A DNA stretch of 64,000 bases from Bog-756 sp963769765 (lineage in GTDB: Bacteria > Actinomycetota > Acidimicrobiia > Acidimicrobiales > RAAP-2), in NCBI GenBank assembly GCA_963769765.1, contig CAVYNA010000004.1, positions 558,001-622,000 on the forward strand. The letters are read 5' to 3'. A program made the position numbers and the translations under genes. A model generated the notes under the pieces. It was not told where the DNA came from. It saw only the letters and a list, made by a program, of their open reading frames with translations, and made no database searches. Shown piece by piece: positions 1 to 8,541 of the stretch. Within the stretch, counting starts at the first letter, position 1; each line of letters starts with the position of its first letter.

Positions 1-595
1 TCCGACCCGCTCGGCGGGCGGCGATCTCGGTATGGCCGCCGATGTGGATCGGGATCGCTCCGGCCCGGGGCTGGGGCCGCAGATAGACGTCCTCGAAGTG
101 GACCGTCGACCCCTCGAAGGTTGCGCGCTCCTGGCCCCAGAGGGCCCTCATCGCGGCGACGTGCTCTTCCAACCGCTCGCCGCGGCGCTCGTAAGGGATG
201 CCGAGGGCGTCGAATTCCTCCTTGAGCCAGCCGATGCCGACCCCGAGCGTGACCCGGCCGGACGAGAGCCGGTCGAGGGTGGCCAGCTCCTTCGCCAGGA
301 CCACCGGGTTGCGCTCGGGGAGGATCAGGATGCCGGTGGCCAACCGGATCGCCGACGTCGCCCGGGCCACATAGGCGAGCCAGATCAGCGGATCCGGGAA
401 GGGCGCATCCTCTCGGGATGGGAGCCGCCCGGACGGGTCGTAGGGGTACGTCGACCGGTAGCCGGCGGGCACCACGACGTGGTCGACCGTCCAGATCGAC
501 TCGAACCCGGCCGTTTCCGCCGACTGGGCGAGTGCACACGCAGGCTGCGGCTCGATGTTGGGGCCGATGTTGGCGAAGGCAATCCCGAACTTCAT
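1..595 (-). CDS. LLM class F420-dependent oxidoreductase (3' end outside window)
   Basis: The minus-strand frame begins at an ATG at 595 and runs off the left edge, giving about 198 N-terminal residues of a family usually near 290-300. It opens MKFGIAFANIGPNIEP and carries the conserved luciferase-like pieces: an early beta strand and helix (AETAGFESIWTVDHVV), the LATGILILPERNPV strand, LDRLSSGRVTLGVGIGW and a late IPIHIGGH strand. These are typical of actinobacterial F420-dependent luciferase-like oxidoreductases acting on hydrophobic substrates. It lies 6 bp downstream of a P450 gene on the same strand, so both are probably co-transcribed. F420 rather than FMN use is a family inference. Substrate unknown. 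Confidence 0.9.
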   Translation of the reverse strand, partial: MKFGIAFANIGPNIEPQPACALAQSAETAGFESIWTVDHVVVPAGYRSTYPYDPSGRLPSREDAPFPDPLIWLAYVARATSAIRLATGILILPERNPVVLAKELATLDRLSSGRVTLGVGIGWLKEEFDALGIPYERRGERLEEHVAAMRALWGQERATFEGSTVHFEDVYLRPQPRAGAIPIHIGGHTEIAARRAGR

Positions 596-601
596 CGTCC
601 T

Positions 602-1843
602 CTAATTCAGGTGCCAGCGCAGCGACAGGTGCTTGATGCCGCCGTTGACCGCGGAGTTCAGCCGCTCGGCCGGCGCAGTCAGCTCGAACGACTCGAGCCG
701 GGTCAGCAGGTGACGGAAGAGCGTCTCGAGCTCGACCCGGGCCAGGTTGGCGCCCATGCAGAAGTGGGCACCGGACCCAAACGAGAGGTGGGGGTTGGGC
801 CGACGGTCGATCCGGAACTCGAACGGCTCGTCGAACACGTCCTCGTCGCGGTTGGCGGAGGCGTAGAACAGGGCCACCTTGTCACCGGCGGCGATCTTCT
901 CCCCGCGGATCTCACAGTCGTCGGTGGCGGTGCGGACGAAATGGATGATCGGGCTCACCCACCGGAGGATCTCCTCCACCGCGCTCGGGAGGTGCTCCGG
1001 CTCCCGTTTGAGGCGTTCCCACTCGTCCGGGTGCTCCGAGAAGGCGAGCAGCCCGCCGCTGATGGCATTCCGCGTGGTCTCGTTCCCTGCCTCCACCAGC
1101 AGTTCCGCGTAGTTGAGGAGCTGCACCGGGGTGAGCGGGTTCCCGTCGATCTCAGAGGCGATGAGATGGCTGACGATGTCGTCGCCCGGCTCGACCCGGC
1201 GCCGGGCGATCAGGTCCTCGAGATAGGCGTGCAGCTCACCCCGCGCCCGGCGGATCGTCTGGCCCGGGGTCTCCCCCGGCCGGCGGAACTCGGGGTCGTC
1301 CTTGCCGATCACCTCGTTGGTCCACTGGAAGAGCAGCTTCCAGTCGTCGCCGGGCACCCCGAGGATCCAAGAGATCACCCCGATGGGGAGCGGGGCTGCG
1401 ACCCGCTCGACGAAGTCGAACTCTTCGCCGTCCGAGTCGGCAAGCTCGTCCAGCACCTCGACGGCGATGCGGTCGATCTCCTCGTGGCGGGAGCGGATGG
1501 CCCGGGGGGTGAATCGGGACATGGCCACCCGGCGCAGCGGGCCGTGTCGCGGCGGGTCGAGCATGACCACCATCTCCGACGGGGGGGCCGGCGCGCCCGG
1601 GTGGCCGAGGATGAGGCCATGGGCGTTGGAGAACAGCACCGGCTGGGCCGCGATGTCGGTGATGTCGCCGTGCTTGGTGACGGCCCAGAAGGACACGAAG
1701 CCCTCGGGCTCGAGGTAGACCACCGGTGCCTCGGCACGTAGCGTCTTCCACAGCTCGTGGGGGTAGCCGTTCTGGGCGAAGCGACTTGGTTCGACGAGGT
1801 CGAGGGGGTCGATGCTGCTCGGGATGTCAACCTGGGACGTCAT
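602..1843 (-). CDS. cytochrome P450 (413 aa)
   Basis: Soluble bacterial P450 of normal length, started at the ATG at 1843 because the conserved N-terminus (MTSQVDIPSSIDPLDLVEPS) begins there; residues further upstream look non-coding. Signatures seen are the I-helix oxygen-activation segment LLVEAGNETTRNAISGG, the ExxR motif in AVEEILRW, and the haem loop FGSGAHFCMG with Cys362 as the thiolate ligand. It would hydroxylate an unknown hydrophobic substrate using electrons from a ferredoxin and reductase. It sits between another P450 upstream (61 bp gap) and a luciferase-like gene downstream, apparently in one minus-strand operon. The sequence style recalls actinobacterial sterol or terpenoid P450s, but the subfamily is not assignable by eye. 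Confidence 0.93.
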   Translation of the reverse strand: MTSQVDIPSSIDPLDLVEPSRFAQNGYPHELWKTLRAEAPVVYLEPEGFVSFWAVTKHGDITDIAAQPVLFSNAHGLILGHPGAPAPPSEMVVMLDPPRHGPLRRVAMSRFTPRAIRSRHEEIDRIAVEVLDELADSDGEEFDFVERVAAPLPIGVISWILGVPGDDWKLLFQWTNEVIGKDDPEFRRPGETPGQTIRRARGELHAYLEDLIARRRVEPGDDIVSHLIASEIDGNPLTPVQLLNYAELLVEAGNETTRNAISGGLLAFSEHPDEWERLKREPEHLPSAVEEILRWVSPIIHFVRTATDDCEIRGEKIAAGDKVALFYASANRDEDVFDEPFEFRIDRRPNPHLSFGSGAHFCMGANLARVELETLFRHLLTRLESFELTAPAERLNSAVNGGIKHLSLRWHLN

Positions 1844-1904
1844 CAGCCGCCTGTCCTGGAGACACGGACGGGACTGCCGATGCGGCCGTGCCGGCGGGGA
1901 ACAC

Positions 1905-3161
1905 TCATCCGACCGGAGTGAACTCGAGGTATAGCTCGTCGAGGCCCCGGAGCATCCAGGTCGGCGAGTACGGCCAACGGCGATCGCCCGCCGGGCCGTG
2001 GTGGGCCTCCGAGATCCAGATGTCCTCCGTCCGGTCGAACAGCCGCTGGAGGGAGACGACGGCCTCGGCCCGGGCAAGCGGCGCTCCCGCACAGGTGTGG
2101 ATGCCGTGGCCGAAGGCGATGTGCTGGCGGCCGTTCTTCCGGTCGAGCTTGAGCTCGTCGGGCTCGTCGAACGCACGCGGGTCGCGGTTGGCCGCAGCGG
2201 GGAGCACCATGATCGTCGACCCGGCCGGGATCTCGGTGCCGGCGATGGTGGTCGCCACCTTGGCCAGGCGGAACGTCCCCTTGATCGGGCTCTCGAGCCG
2301 GAGCATCTCCTCGATGAACACCGGGACGAGGTCCCGGTCTTCGCGCAGTTGCTGCTGGATCTCGCGGCAGTCGCCGATGGTCTTGAGGGCCGAGCTGAGG
2401 AGGCGAGCCGTCGTCTCTTGGCCGGCGGCGAAGAGGTTGGCTGCGATCTTCATCACGTCCTCGACGGGCGGCAGGGTCCCGTCGGGGAAGGTGGCCAGCG
2501 CCAGGCCGGTCATCACGTCGTCGCGGGGCTCCCGCCGGCACTCCTCGATGTAGGTCGTGAACTGGCCCCACAGGTACGAGAGCGGGCTGTGCTCGAGCGA
2601 GAGGTGCTCCTTGTGCATGAGCTTCTCGAGGAACTGGGCGTGGTCCTCCTCCGGAACGCCGAGCAGGTCGGCGATGACGAGGAGCGTGTAGGGACCGGCG
2701 TACTGGCTCAGGTACTCGCACTCGCCCGCCGCGTGGAAGGTGTCGATCTGGCGGTCGGCCAGCACCCGCATGAACTCCTCGTTCTCCTTCAGCCGCTTGG
2801 GGGTGATCAGCCGCATCAGGAGCCCGCGCTGGGCCGTGTGCTTCGGTGGGTCGAAGGCTGGGAGCTGGTCGCCGAAGGGGAGCTCGTACCGGTAGGTCTC
2901 GATGGTGTCCGTGATGTCGTCGCCCTCGAGCGGGACCGGGAACTTGGCGAAGGGTCCGATCGCGGAGTTGCAGTTCGAGAACGAGGCCTGATCGTGGTAG
3001 GCGGCGACGGCCTCGTCGTAGCCCGTGACCATGAAGACGTGCTGGTACGGCTCCTGGGCGACCGGGCACTTCGAGCGGACCTTCTCGAAGTACGGGTAGG
3101 GATCGTCGTAGAGCTCCTTCGTCCGGAAGTAGTCGACGGAGTCGATGTCGATCTCGGTCAC
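1905..3161 (-). CDS. cytochrome P450 (418 aa)
   Basis: Second P450 of the operon. The GTG at 3161 (reading MTEIDIDSVDYFRTKELYDD) is preferred: homology-like sequence starts there, and the frame extends upstream only through promoter sequence. Signatures are the I-helix FAAGQETTARLLSSALK, ExxR in IEEMLRLESP, and the haem loop FGHGIHTCAG with Cys357. It is clearly not a recent duplicate of the neighbouring P450, so the two probably oxidise different positions or intermediates. It is the first gene of the leftward unit; the 296-bp gap to the divergent SDR gene holds one weak copy of the SAGAA-N4-RTT motif. Substrate unknown. Confidence 0.92.
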   Translation of the reverse strand: MTEIDIDSVDYFRTKELYDDPYPYFEKVRSKCPVAQEPYQHVFMVTGYDEAVAAYHDQASFSNCNSAIGPFAKFPVPLEGDDITDTIETYRYELPFGDQLPAFDPPKHTAQRGLLMRLITPKRLKENEEFMRVLADRQIDTFHAAGECEYLSQYAGPYTLLVIADLLGVPEEDHAQFLEKLMHKEHLSLEHSPLSYLWGQFTTYIEECRREPRDDVMTGLALATFPDGTLPPVEDVMKIAANLFAAGQETTARLLSSALKTIGDCREIQQQLREDRDLVPVFIEEMLRLESPIKGTFRLAKVATTIAGTEIPAGSTIMVLPAAANRDPRAFDEPDELKLDRKNGRQHIAFGHGIHTCAGAPLARAEAVVSLQRLFDRTEDIWISEAHHGPAGDRRWPYSPTWMLRGLDELYLEFTPVG

Positions 3162-3349
3162 CGCGGCGCCAACCCCCGTGTCATTGATGACATGGTTCGC
3201 ATGGTAGGAGAGTGCCGTATCCGGTGCAATCGCTCCGACCCGCCCACTCCGGGTGGTTTCCGCTCCCGAGGAAGACATCCCCCGGGAGGTTGGGCGCGCT
3301 GGCCTCGGCATTCGGATCGGTGCCGATCGTGCCGCGGCAGACGGCCGGA

Positions 3350-3364
3350 GAGAATAGTGTTTGC
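3350..3364. promoter_or_regulatory. candidate operator, weak copy of the SAGAA-N4-RTT motif
   Basis: GAGAATAGTGTTTGC lies in the divergent gap between the P450 (start 3161) and the SDR (start 3458). The left half fits the window-wide motif; the right half keeps only GTT. It is the weakest member of the set. The rest of the 296-bp gap shows no gene. Confidence 0.35.
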
Positions 3365-3457
3365 ATCTACTTCCGTCAGGGGGCGCGACGGCCACGTTCG
3401 CACCAGGGTCGAGGGCCCGTGATCACCTCCGCCGCAGATCCGCGGGGGTGGAGAGAC

Positions 3458-4282
3458 ATGCCGAAGGGGATGCACCAGTTGATCGCAGAGGAGCTCGCCG
3501 GCAAGGTGGCGATCGTCACCGGCGGATCGGGGGGGATCGGGCGCGGCATCGTGGAGCTCTTCGTCGAGCAGGGAGCGAAGGTCGTCATTGCCGACGTCGA
3601 TGCCGGTCAGGGCGAGGCGCTGGCGAAGCAGCTGGGCCCGGCGGCCGCCTACCGGCGGACCGACGTCTCCGACCCCGCCGATGTCGAGGCGGTCGTGGAG
3701 TTCGCTGTCGCCACCTTCGGTGGGCTGCACGTCATGTGCAACAACGCCGGCGTGTCGAGCTCGTTCCGGGACCTCCTCGACAACGACCTCCGTGACGCCC
3801 AGCGAGTCCTGGGGGTGAATCTCTTCGGGGTCATGTACGGCTGCCGGTACGCCGGGCTTCACATGGCGGCCCACGGCGGCGGCTCGATCGTCAACACCTC
3901 CTCGATGGGCGCCATCACCGGCGGCGCCGGCCCGATCGTCTACCGCACGTCGAAGGCGGCCGTCATCCAGTTCAACCGCTCGGCAGCGTCGGACCTTGCC
4001 CAGTACGGCATCCGGGTGAACTGCGTCGCGCCGGGACACATCGACACCGGGATCACCAACTACGACCTCGGCCCGGTCATCCGGCGCAGCCAGCCACTGC
4101 AGCGCCAGGGCACCTCTGTCGACGTCGCCAACGCAGCGCTCTTCCTGGCCAGCGACCGCTCGGCACAGATCACCGGGGTCGTCCTCCCGGTGGACGGGGG
4201 GACGTCGGCGGGGCCCTCGAGCGCACAGTCGCAACTGCTCCTGGCCCGAGACCAGGGGGACGGAGGTAGCAATGCCCGCTGA
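3458..4282 (+). CDS. SDR family NAD(P)-dependent oxidoreductase (274 aa)
   Basis: Classical short-chain dehydrogenase. The ATG at 3458 is chosen because GGGGGTGGAGAG lies just upstream and the Rossmann fold begins soon after. Features are the cofactor motif TGGSGGIG at residues 21-28, the NNAG motif in MCNNAGVSS, a catalytic Ser in NTSSMGAI, and YRTSK with the Tyr and Lys of the active site. The C-terminus has the usual GVVLPVDGG. It oxidises or reduces an alcohol/ketone intermediate. Its stop overlaps the start of the next gene by 11 bp, so translation of the two is probably coupled. First gene of a three-gene rightward unit. Confidence 0.93.
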   Translation: MPKGMHQLIAEELAGKVAIVTGGSGGIGRGIVELFVEQGAKVVIADVDAGQGEALAKQLGPAAAYRRTDVSDPADVEAVVEFAVATFGGLHVMCNNAGVSSSFRDLLDNDLRDAQRVLGVNLFGVMYGCRYAGLHMAAHGGGSIVNTSSMGAITGGAGPIVYRTSKAAVIQFNRSAASDLAQYGIRVNCVAPGHIDTGITNYDLGPVIRRSQPLQRQGTSVDVANAALFLASDRSAQITGVVLPVDGGTSAGPSSAQSQLLLARDQGDGGSNAR

Positions 4283-5924
4283 GCTGGTCATCAGAGGAGG
4301 GACGGTCGTCGACGGGACCGGCGGGCCCGGCCACCCGTCCGAGGTCGCCGTCGCCGACGGGCGGATCGTGGAGATCGGGTCGGGCCTGTCGGGGAGACGC
4401 GAGCTCGACGCCACGGGCTGCGTGGTCGCCCCTGGGTTCATCGACATCCACACCCACTACGACGCCCAGGTGTTCTGGGACCCGGCGCTGCGGCCCTCGT
4501 CGTTCCAGGGGGTGACCACGGTGGTCGCCGGCAATTGCGGCTTCACGATCGCCCCCACCCGGCCCGAGCACCACGAGGTGATCGTCCAGACGCTCGAGAG
4601 CGTCGAGGACATGGACGCCGCCTCGCTGACCGAGGGCATCGTGTGGGAGTTCGAGACCTACCCCGAGTACCTGGAGCTCGTCGCTTCGCGGGGCACGCTG
4701 CTCAACTTCGCTTGCTACGTGGGCCACAGCTCGGTGCGCCTGTTCGTCATGGGGGACGCCGCCTACGAGCGGGCCGCCACCGCCGGGGAGATCGAGCGGA
4801 TGTGCCAGATCGTGGTGGAGGCGATCGAGGCCGGGGCCGCCGGGTTCTCGACCAGCTTCGCCTCGACCCACCGCGGGATGAACGGCCTGCCCGTGCCGAG
4901 CCGCTTCGCCGAGCGCGACGAGGTGGAGGCCCTCTTCATGGCCGCCGGCAGCACGGGCAAGGGGGTCGTCCTGGCCACGGCCGGCGACCAGTGCACGTAC
5001 GCCGACATGTACGAGCTGCAACCCCGCATCGGGCGGCCCTTCACCTACCCGATGTTCGCCCTCACCGATGGGCGCAACCAGCCCCAACTCGACATGCAGA
5101 ACGAGGCCGTGGCCAAGGGGCTCCAGGTCTGGCCTCAGGTGACCCCGCGGCCACTCACCATGCAGTTCACGATGGACAGCCCGTTCAGCCTCAACGTGAG
5201 CCCGGTGGTCGCCGAGCTCATCGACCAGAGTCGGGACGCCCGGATCGCCGCCTACTCCGACCCCGGGTGGCGGGCCCGGGCCGCGGCCGACCTGGCCGAG
5301 CAGCCGATGCGGCCCCGGTGGGAGACGTGCGAGGTGTCCGAGTCCGACCGGCACCCTGAGCTCCAGGGCCGGCGCGTCGACGCCCTCGCCCGCGAGTGGG
5401 GTTGCGACCCGCTCGACGTCGTCTGCGAGCTGGCCGTCGAGGACGACCTGACCACCCGGTTCCGCATCTACATCGCCAACGACGACCCCGACAGCGTGGG
5501 CGGTCTGCTGGCCCACGAGCAGATGGTCCTCGGGCTCTCCGACGCCGGCGCCCACGTGGGCCAGCTGTGCGATGCGCCGCTGCCGACCGACCTGCTCGGC
5601 ACATGGGTCCGCGACCGAGGCGTCCTCTCCGTCGAGCGCGCCGTGCGCAAGCTCAGCGGCGAGCCGGCCGACATCTTCGGATTCGACCGCAGGGGCTACC
5701 TGCGCGAGGGGTACTGGGCCGACATCTGCGTCTTCGACCCGGCGACCGTCTCGCCCGGCCCGATGAAGCGGGTGCGCGACTTCCCTGCGGGCGGCGAGCG
5801 CCTGACGTGCGAGGAGCCCACCGGACTCCGCCACGTGCTGGTCAACGGCGTGCCGATCCGGCTGGACGGCGTGGAGCTCTCCTTCGGGGACGAGCGCCCC
5901 GGCACGCGGCCAGAGCTCGTCTGA
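4272..5924 (+). CDS. N-acyl-D-amino-acid deacylase-like amidohydrolase (550 aa)
   Basis: Metal-dependent amidohydrolase of the D-aminoacylase/dihydroorotase type. The N-terminal beta-sandwich (ELVIRGGTVVDGTG) is followed by the TIM barrel with the metal motif PGFIDIHTHYDAQ, where His60 and His62 are ligands. Later barrel elements include GNCGFTIAPT, YVGHSSVR and the GLSDAGAHVG loop with the expected Asp. The length fits the family. Actinobacterial catabolic loci often carry such proteins annotated as aminoacylases with unproven substrates; here it could hydrolyse an amide, lactone or cyclic ester. It overlaps the SDR upstream and precedes the DUF35-thiolase gene by 25 bp. Confidence 0.9.
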   Translation: MPAELVIRGGTVVDGTGGPGHPSEVAVADGRIVEIGSGLSGRRELDATGCVVAPGFIDIHTHYDAQVFWDPALRPSSFQGVTTVVAGNCGFTIAPTRPEHHEVIVQTLESVEDMDAASLTEGIVWEFETYPEYLELVASRGTLLNFACYVGHSSVRLFVMGDAAYERAATAGEIERMCQIVVEAIEAGAAGFSTSFASTHRGMNGLPVPSRFAERDEVEALFMAAGSTGKGVVLATAGDQCTYADMYELQPRIGRPFTYPMFALTDGRNQPQLDMQNEAVAKGLQVWPQVTPRPLTMQFTMDSPFSLNVSPVVAELIDQSRDARIAAYSDPGWRARAAADLAEQPMRPRWETCEVSESDRHPELQGRRVDALAREWGCDPLDVVCELAVEDDLTTRFRIYIANDDPDSVGGLLAHEQMVLGLSDAGAHVGQLCDAPLPTDLLGTWVRDRGVLSVERAVRKLSGEPADIFGFDRRGYLREGYWADICVFDPATVSPGPMKRVRDFPAGGERLTCEEPTGLRHVLVNGVPIRLDGVELSFGDERPGTRPELV

Positions 5925-5949
5925 CGCCGGTCCCCGCCACCAGCCGACC

Positions 5950-7575
5950 ATGAGGCCACTGCCCGAGCTCACCCCGTGGACCGGGTGGTTCTGGACCTCC
6001 GGGGCCGACGGGACGCTGCGCGTCCAGGGCTGTGACGACTGCGGCACGCTCGTCCACCCGCCTGTCCCGATCTGCCCGCGGTGCCGGAGCACGTCGTCGT
6101 CCCCGACGGCCGTGTCGGGCCGGGCGACGGTCGTCGGGCGCACGGTGAACCAGCACCAGTGGCATCCCGACCTGGTGCCCCCCTACGTCATCGCCGTGGT
6201 GGCCCTCGCCGAGGATCCCGCCGTCCGGCTGACCACCAACATCACCGGGTGCGACCCCGGTGATGTTCACATCGGCGACGAGGTCCAGGTGCACTTCGAG
6301 CAGCACGAAGACGTGTGGCTCCCCTGCTTCGAGCCGACCGGGGCCCACACGGTGCCCGAGCCCGACGTGGCCCCACAGCTCCCGGTTCCCCGGGCCCCGC
6401 TGACCGGCGACCGGTTCGAGCACCGGGCCGTGCTCTCCGGCGTGGGGCGGTCCGCACTCGGTCGCCGGCTCATGGTCGACCCCCTCTCGCTGACCGTCGA
6501 CGCGTGCCTCGAGGCGGTGGCCGACGCCGGCCTCGAGCTCTCCGACATCGACGGGCTGTCCACCTACCCGGGGGCCGCCGGGATGGGGATGAGCGAGGGC
6601 GGCGTTGCCGCCGTCGAGGAGGCGCTCCGCCTGCATCCGACCTGGATCAACGGCGGAGGCGACCTCCCCGGGCCCGGCGGGGCGCTGATCGCCGCGATGC
6701 TCGCCATCGCCGGCGGCCTGTGTCGGCACGTCCTCTGCTTCCGCACCGTATGGGAGTCGACGTTCGCCGCCCTCGGCCTCCGACCGAGCGGCGGCGGTCG
6801 GGCGTCGGGGGCCCAACAGTGGCGGTCCCCGTTCGGTGCCCTCTCCGCCGCCAACTGGATCGCCATGAACGCCAACCAGTACCTGCACCGTTACGGCGCC
6901 ACCCGGGAGATGCTCGGGTTCATCGCCGTCAACAGCCGGACCAACGCCGGCCGCAACCCGGCGGCCATCTACCGCGACCCGATGACGATGGACGACTACC
7001 TGTCGGCACGGCCCATCACCACGCCGTTCGGGCTGTACGACTGCGATGTGCCCTGTGACGGCTCGATCGCCGTCGTGGTGTCCGACGCGTCGGTGGCCGG
7101 GGACCTGCCCGGCACCGCGATCCGCGTCGAGGCCGTCGGCACCCAGATCCTCGAGCGCGTCTCGTGGGACCAGGGGACCATCACCCACGAGCCGCAAGTG
7201 CTCGGCCAGGCCGCCCACCTCTGGACCCGGACCAGCCTCCGCCCGGCCGACGTGGACCTCGCCCTCGTCTACGACGGCTTCACGTTCAACGCCGTCTCGT
7301 GGCTCGAGGCGCTCGGGTTCTGTCCCATCGGCGAGGCGGAGGAGTGGCTCGACGGGGGCCGGAGGATCGCCTTGGACGGCGAGCTCCCGGTGAACCCCCA
7401 CGGCGGCCAACTCAGCGAGGGCCGCACCCACGGGTTCGGATTCGTCTACGAAGCGGTCAAACAGCTCCGCCACGAGGCCGACGGGCGCCAGGTGACCGGC
7501 GCCACGACGGCCGTGGTGACCACCGGCGGGGGGACCCCGTCGGGCGTCCTGTTGCTCCAACGTGAGGGGACCTGA
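5950..7575 (+). CDS. DUF35 (Zn-ribbon/OB-fold) fused to a thiolase-fold protein (541 aa)
   Basis: Two-domain protein. Residues about 1-125 are a DUF35 unit: a rubredoxin-like zinc ribbon with Cys28, Cys31, Cys42 and Cys45, then an OB-fold. From about residue 155 a thiolase-fold domain follows, with LTVDACLEAVADAGLELSDID near its start and NPHGGQLSEGRTHGFG near its end. The usual thiolase nucleophilic cysteine segment is absent; the equivalent region reads GGGDLPGPGGALIAAM. This matches the Ltp2/SCP2-like group, in which an aldolase works with a separate DUF35 partner to release a short acyl-CoA from a steroid side chain. Retro-aldol cleavage is therefore a better guess than thiolysis. The covalent fusion is notable. 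Confidence 0.88.
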   Translation: MRPLPELTPWTGWFWTSGADGTLRVQGCDDCGTLVHPPVPICPRCRSTSSSPTAVSGRATVVGRTVNQHQWHPDLVPPYVIAVVALAEDPAVRLTTNITGCDPGDVHIGDEVQVHFEQHEDVWLPCFEPTGAHTVPEPDVAPQLPVPRAPLTGDRFEHRAVLSGVGRSALGRRLMVDPLSLTVDACLEAVADAGLELSDIDGLSTYPGAAGMGMSEGGVAAVEEALRLHPTWINGGGDLPGPGGALIAAMLAIAGGLCRHVLCFRTVWESTFAALGLRPSGGGRASGAQQWRSPFGALSAANWIAMNANQYLHRYGATREMLGFIAVNSRTNAGRNPAAIYRDPMTMDDYLSARPITTPFGLYDCDVPCDGSIAVVVSDASVAGDLPGTAIRVEAVGTQILERVSWDQGTITHEPQVLGQAAHLWTRTSLRPADVDLALVYDGFTFNAVSWLEALGFCPIGEAEEWLDGGRRIALDGELPVNPHGGQLSEGRTHGFGFVYEAVKQLRHEADGRQVTGATTAVVTTGGGTPSGVLLLQREGT

Positions 7576-7584
7576 GGCCCGCGG

Positions 7585-8541
7585 TTACTCCCCCGCTCGG
7601 GCCGCCGCCAGCGTGCACCGCAGCCATTCCCCTGTCCGTTCGAACGCGGCTGCAGCCGCCGGGAACCCGAAGTTGACGAAGCCGTGGGGCTGGCCCGGAT
7701 AGCAGGCCTCCTCCACGGCGACCCCGTCGGCCCGCATGCGCTCCGCGTAGGCCCGGCCCTCGTCGCGCAGCATGTCGCACCCGCCGAGGAGCACCAGCGC
7801 CGGCGGCAGCCCGGCCAGCGACGGGGCCGACAGCGGCACGGCGTAGGGATCGTCGTCGAGATCTCGGCCGCCGCTGTAGGCGGCCCAGTAGGCCTGGCAG
7901 GCCGCCACGCTGAGGACGAGCCCGCTGAACTCCTCGCGGGACGGAGAGTGCTTCGTGCCGGCCAGGGCAGGGTAGATCAGAACCTGTCCGACGGGCGCGG
8001 CGCCACCGGCGTCGCGCAGCCGGAGCGCCACGGCCGCCGCCATCGTGCCCCCCGCGCTCTCGCCGGCCACGGCCACCGAGGTCGGGGGCAGGCCGAAGCG
8101 CGCGCTCTCCGCCAGCGCCCACGACGTCACCGCCGTGCAGTCGTCGACGGCGGCCGGATACGGGTGCTCGGGTGCGAGGCGGTAGCCCACCGACACCACC
8201 ACCGCGCCCGAGGCGTGAGCGATTTCGCGGGCCACTCCGTCCATGATCCCGATGCTTCCGAGCACGTGCCCGCCACCGTGGAAGTAGACGACCAGCCCCG
8301 TCGGCTCGACGTCGTCGCGGTAGATCCGGATGGGGAGGTCGCCCACCGTCGCGTCGTCGACGTGGTCGATCTCCTGGGTCAGCTGGGGACCGTAGTCACC
8401 CCGGGCCAGCTCGAGCAGTCCGGGTTCCAGCTCTTCCAGCGGCGTGGCCCGTTCCGGGTTGGCCGCCATCCACTCGACCACCCAGGGGTCGAGCACCCCT
8501 TCGTCGGGGTCGAGCGCCTCGTCGTCACCCACGTGGCTCAT
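7585..8541 (-). CDS. alpha/beta hydrolase, HSL-type esterase (318 aa)
   Basis: Hormone-sensitive-lipase-like (family IV) esterase. The oxyanion-hole motif HGGG is at residues 88-91 and the nucleophile elbow GESAGG at 160-165, with Ser162. The other triad residues are probably Asp256 (GGCDMLRDEG) and His286 (GQPHGFVNFG). The ATG at 8541 is chosen over upstream sequence, which lacks family features. It would cleave a carboxylic ester or lactone in the cytoplasm. The start lies 17 bp inside the end of the upstream dehydrogenase gene, and the 3' end faces the DUF35-thiolase gene with a 9-bp gap and no obvious hairpin. Confidence 0.93.
   Translation of the reverse strand: MSHVGDDEALDPDEGVLDPWVVEWMAANPERATPLEELEPGLLELARGDYGPQLTQEIDHVDDATVGDLPIRIYRDDVEPTGLVVYFHGGGHVLGSIGIMDGVAREIAHASGAVVVSVGYRLAPEHPYPAAVDDCTAVTSWALAESARFGLPPTSVAVAGESAGGTMAAAVALRLRDAGGAAPVGQVLIYPALAGTKHSPSREEFSGLVLSVAACQAYWAAYSGGRDLDDDPYAVPLSAPSLAGLPPALVLLGGCDMLRDEGRAYAERMRADGVAVEEACYPGQPHGFVNFGFPAAAAAFERTGEWLRCTLAAARAGE

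Noticed and set aside
32..1741. 569-codon open frame on the plus strand across the left edge
   Set aside because: It is antisense to the luciferase-like and P450 genes, is rich in Arg, Gly, Pro and Asp with no family motif, and arises from the GC-rich codon bias.
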